Assembly (NCBI GenBank): GCA_034437455.1
Contig: DAOTUB010000074.1
Coordinates: forward strand, 1 to 51,926
DNA: 51,926 bases
Direction of reading: 5' to 3'
Origin: DAOTUB01 sp034437455
GTDB taxonomy: Bacteria > Chloroflexota > Anaerolineae > B4-G1
Shown here: positions 49,747 through 51,926 of the stretch, piece by piece
How positions within the stretch are numbered: the stretch's first letter is position 1
How the letters are laid out: each line of letters opens with the position of its first letter
The notes under the pieces: model-generated
Databases searched by the model: none
What the model was told of the DNA's origin: nothing
Seen by the model: only the letters and a program-made list of their open reading frames with translations
Translations under genes and position numbers: made by a program

Positions 49747-50943
49747 CTAGATCAAACGCTCGCAATCCAGGGCGATGGCCACCTCCCCAGAACTGAGCAG
49801 CGCATAACCCGCTCCGGCGCGGATATCCTGGACCGGCCCCTGCAAGGGTTTCATCGTGACCTGCTGCTGGCCGAGGATCTCGTCCACCGGCACCCCCAGT
49901 GTCCCCCGGGTCGTCTGCACCGCCACGACTACCTGTTCGACCAGAGGACGCTCCTCCTTCATCTCCTCGTAAAAACGCTGCAAGCGACAGACCGGCATCA
50001 GTTCATCCCGCACCCGGATCAACTCACCGTCTTCCGCCGAGGCGTGGGCCACCTGTCCGGCGTATGGTTTGATCACCTCGTCGATCACGTCGATGGGGAT
50101 GGCATAGAGGCGATCCTGCAGGCGCACGACCATGCTGTCGAGAAACGCCAGGGTCAGGGGAATGCGCAGCGTGATGCGAGTGCCCTCGCCGGGACTGCTC
50201 TCGACCACAATTCGACCCTGCAAAGATCGGACGGCGGCCTGTACCACATCCAGACCCACGCCGCGCCCGGATAGGCTGGAGACCTCGTGGGCGGTGGAAA
50301 GGCCCGAGTGAAAGATATAGCTCCATATCACGCGATCTTCTGGCGTTTCGTCGGCGTCGACCAGGCCGACCTCCCTGGCGCGGGCCAGGATCGCCTCACG
50401 ATCCAGCCCCCGACCGTCGTCGGCGACCACGATATGAACCTCTCGCCCCTGCTGGGCGGCCGTCAGGGTAACCCGTCCCTCTTCGGGCTTGCCGGCCGCG
50501 CTCCGCTCTTCCGGAGGCTCGACACCGTGGTCCACGGCGTTGCGAACGAGGTGCATCAGAGGATCGTAGAGCTGATCCACCAGGCCCTTGTCGATTCGGG
50601 TGTCGCCTCCTTGCAAGATCAGCTCGACCGGCTTGCCGGTCTGATGACAGAGGTCGCGGACCAATCGCTGCATGCGCTTGAACACCGTGCCCACAGGGAC
50701 CAGACGCAGGCTGGAAGCCAGGTCTTGCAGCTCGTGGATCAGGTTTTCGAGGCGATGAACCGCGATCTCGAACCCCTCCAACTCCAGATTTTCCAAATCG
50801 GGATGCTGCGTGACATCGGTGGCTGCCAGACCCAGCTCGCCTACCAGATCCAAGAGTTGCGTAACCCGGGTCGCCTGGATCCGTAAATACGGTTCCTGCT
50901 GCACGCCAGGACTCGTCAAAGGATCAGCACTCGACCGACTCAT
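49747..50943 (-). CDS. cheA: CheA-type histidine kinase without HPt domain
   Basis: 398 aa, ATG with GGAGG 6 nt upstream. It starts directly at the dimerisation (P3) region (V-T-Q-L-L-D-L-V-G-E-L), then an intact HATPase: L-V-R-N-A-V-D-H-G-V-E (N-box), D-D-G-R-G-L (G1) and S-G-R-G-V-G-L-D-V-V (G2). A CheW-like C-terminus follows (V-V-V-A-V-Q-T-T-R-G to the end). No phospho-His HPt domain is present, so it cannot pass phosphate on its own and presumably phosphorylates the HPt of the other CheA (inference). First intact gene of the operon. Confidence 0.93.
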   Translation of the reverse strand: MSRSSADPLTSPGVQQEPYLRIQATRVTQLLDLVGELGLAATDVTQHPDLENLELEGFEIAVHRLENLIHELQDLASSLRLVPVGTVFKRMQRLVRDLCHQTGKPVELILQGGDTRIDKGLVDQLYDPLMHLVRNAVDHGVEPPEERSAAGKPEEGRVTLTAAQQGREVHIVVADDGRGLDREAILARAREVGLVDADETPEDRVIWSYIFHSGLSTAHEVSSLSGRGVGLDVVQAAVRSLQGRIVVESSPGEGTRITLRIPLTLAFLDSMVVRLQDRLYAIPIDVIDEVIKPYAGQVAHASAEDGELIRVRDELMPVCRLQRFYEEMKEERPLVEQVVVAVQTTRGTLGVPVDEILGQQQVTMKPLQGPVQDIRAGAGYALLSSGEVAIALDCERLI

Positions 50944-51103
50944 TCAGTTCCTCCAATTTCTGGTAATTCTGACGGGTGAAAGGGCAGTTGGATTGTTGCG
51001 TAGTACAAGAGCGATGACTGAGCCTCATCCGATATTGTAACTCTTTTACCTTCCAAACGCCTTACAATATGACCTTCTAACCTTCCAAACACATTCCAAT
51101 TTG
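50940..51103 (-). pseudogene. Possible C-terminal remnant of a gene cut by IS1
   Basis: An open frame enters from the IS1 end and runs to a TGA that overlaps the cheA2 ATG (ATGA). It ends L-P-F-H-P-S-E-L-P-E-I-G-G-T-E. The 4-bp overlap and the ribosome site inside its end look like a normal operon junction. The upstream half contains degenerate 7-mers (51048-51103). I do not recognise the protein; it could also be chance. Confidence 0.3.
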
Positions 51104-51926
51104 GGTAGTGGTTACATATTAACTGATAGGACACCACTCTGTGTTGTAGTAGTGGAGATACAACTTCAGCACCGCTTCGTGGTAAACGTCAGATTTGGAG
51201 AAGGATAGTGTTTTCCGCACGAACCGTGCCAGTCTCTGCCGCAATGTGTTGTTCCAACGTTCCACGTGAGATGTTTCGCCGCTTTCTTTGCCTACACATT
51301 GGTGGGTGTGGTTTGGAAAGACCTTCCGGTAGGCTTCCCAGAAGTCGCTGTACGAGCAGCACTTTTTGTATGCTGCTGGGATTCGCTTCCATAGCTCGCG
51401 ACAACTCTTCTCACTGCGGTCACCAATAAAGTGGGCTACTACCTGACGAGTGCGACGACACAGAGCGATCCAAATCCATCGTTTATCGCTTTTTCTGAAC
51501 ACAAATGACCATAATTCATCCAGTTCCAACACATCATCTGCTTTTGCTGCTTCTAAAGTGTCGGCCAAATCAGGCAAAATGCCGACTTTCTCGAGAATCC
51601 AGCGAGCCAACGTCTGGCGCGCGATTCTAAAGATGCGCTCAATGCCGCGCATACTTGCCCGCTCCCGATAGGCGCGCAGGACAAATTCCTTGACGAACTC
51701 GGGATAAGAACGGCTTTGTGGTTCCAGAGTTCCATAGGCGTCACAGTCGAGGCAATGAAACTTTTGGTCGTCTTTGTAGTCTGTACCGTTCTTGACTATG
51801 TTGGCACTGTTGCATTTCGTGCAGCGATGCGTGATTACAGTCTGGATCATACCGGCGCTCCTCCTGGTCTATTTTTGGAAACAATATACCATTCGGAGCG
51901 TCATCAGTCAATATGTAACCACTACC
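51104..51926 (-). mobile_element. IS1-family insertion sequence
   Basis: 823 bp bounded by about 24-bp inverted repeats with one mismatch: left end GGTAGTGGTTACATATT from 51104, right end its complement to 51926. One transposase gene is inside. The right repeat is the last base of the window, so target duplication cannot be seen. It lies upstream of the chemosensory operon. Confidence 0.85.
51119..51850 (-). CDS. IS1-family transposase
   Basis: 243 aa DDE transposase in a single frame. N-terminal zinc ribbon C-T-K-C then C-L-D-C, helix-turn-helix region (R-G-I-E-R-I-F-R-I-A-R-Q-T), and catalytic part: E-L-D-E-L-W-S-F-V, Y-S-D-F-W-E-A-Y, then V-E-R-W-N-N-T-L-R-Q-R-L-A-R-F-V-R-K-T. These are typical for IS1. 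Unlike IS1 itself it does not need a frameshift. Looks intact. Confidence 0.92.
   Translation of the reverse strand: MIQTVITHRCTKCNSANIVKNGTDYKDDQKFHCLDCDAYGTLEPQSRSYPEFVKEFVLRAYRERASMRGIERIFRIARQTLARWILEKVGILPDLADTLEAAKADDVLELDELWSFVFRKSDKRWIWIALCRRTRQVVAHFIGDRSEKSCRELWKRIPAAYKKCCSYSDFWEAYRKVFPNHTHQCVGKESGETSHVERWNNTLRQRLARFVRKTLSFSKSDVYHEAVLKLYLHYYNTEWCPIS

Overview
The window looks like a chromosomal fragment of an uncultured Chloroflexota bacterium (Anaerolineae-like). The evidence is inferential: a secreted protease carries the phylum-typical Y-F-P-L-I-M-K-N linker, there is a B12-dependent (class II) plus an anaerobic (class III) ribonucleotide reductase, a tungsten-type aldehyde:ferredoxin oxidoreductase, many GTG/TTG starts, and many small dispersed repeats including heptanucleotide tandem arrays. 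No rRNA, tRNA or CRISPR array was seen.

Region 1 (1-9906, minus strand) is a division and cell wall (dcw) cluster: promoter and MraZ boxes, mraZ, rsmH, ftsL, ftsI and a partial murF that runs off the left edge. A PrcB-like lipoprotein and a large secreted S8 protease sit between ftsI and murF, and murE is not at its usual place. Region 2 (10023-14648, minus) is an apparent operon of SCP2-domain protein, DUF362 iron-sulfur protein, flavodoxin-ferredoxin fusion and aldehyde oxidoreductase. Region 3 (14653-22484, minus) holds a methyltransferase relic, small membrane proteins, a HEPN/MNT pair, a polytopic membrane protein, mfd, pth and an Ig-like surface protein.

Region 4 (22610-38393, plus) is the ribonucleotide reductase region and holds the most unusual feature. 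nrdR is preceded by a promoter and two boxes exactly 31 bp apart, and is followed by an NrdD that ends at its zinc site with no glycyl-radical tail. The missing tail is a separate 55-residue ORF with its own ribosome binding site, 9.8 kb downstream, directly before the activase nrdG and the class II enzyme nrdJ. The DNA in between is a mixed accessory stretch (V4R/DUF2378-like protein, AhpD-like protein, B3/B4 protein, a methyltransferase-nitrilase cassette, NTF2-like protein, flavodoxin-fold oxidoreductase, membrane proteins, a truncated hydrolase, three inverted-repeat elements). Either the class III reductase is a two-piece enzyme or it was broken by insertion.

Region 5 (38528-50943, minus) is a chemosensory operon: cheA2, cheR, cheB, mcp3, cheW, mcp2, mcp1, a lone receiver and cheA1. 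The two CheA proteins look complementary. CheA2 has an intact ATPase but no HPt domain. CheA1 has HPt domain(s) but an ATP site lacking key residues, recalling the CheA3/CheA4 pair of Rhodobacter sphaeroides. The three receptors have no large extracytoplasmic domain, carry 5, 3 and 2 HAMP-like units, and share a C-terminal tail ending G-Y-G-E-F that fits the CheR-tether pattern. The window ends exactly at the right inverted repeat of an IS1-family element (51104-51926), which suggests a repeat-induced contig end.
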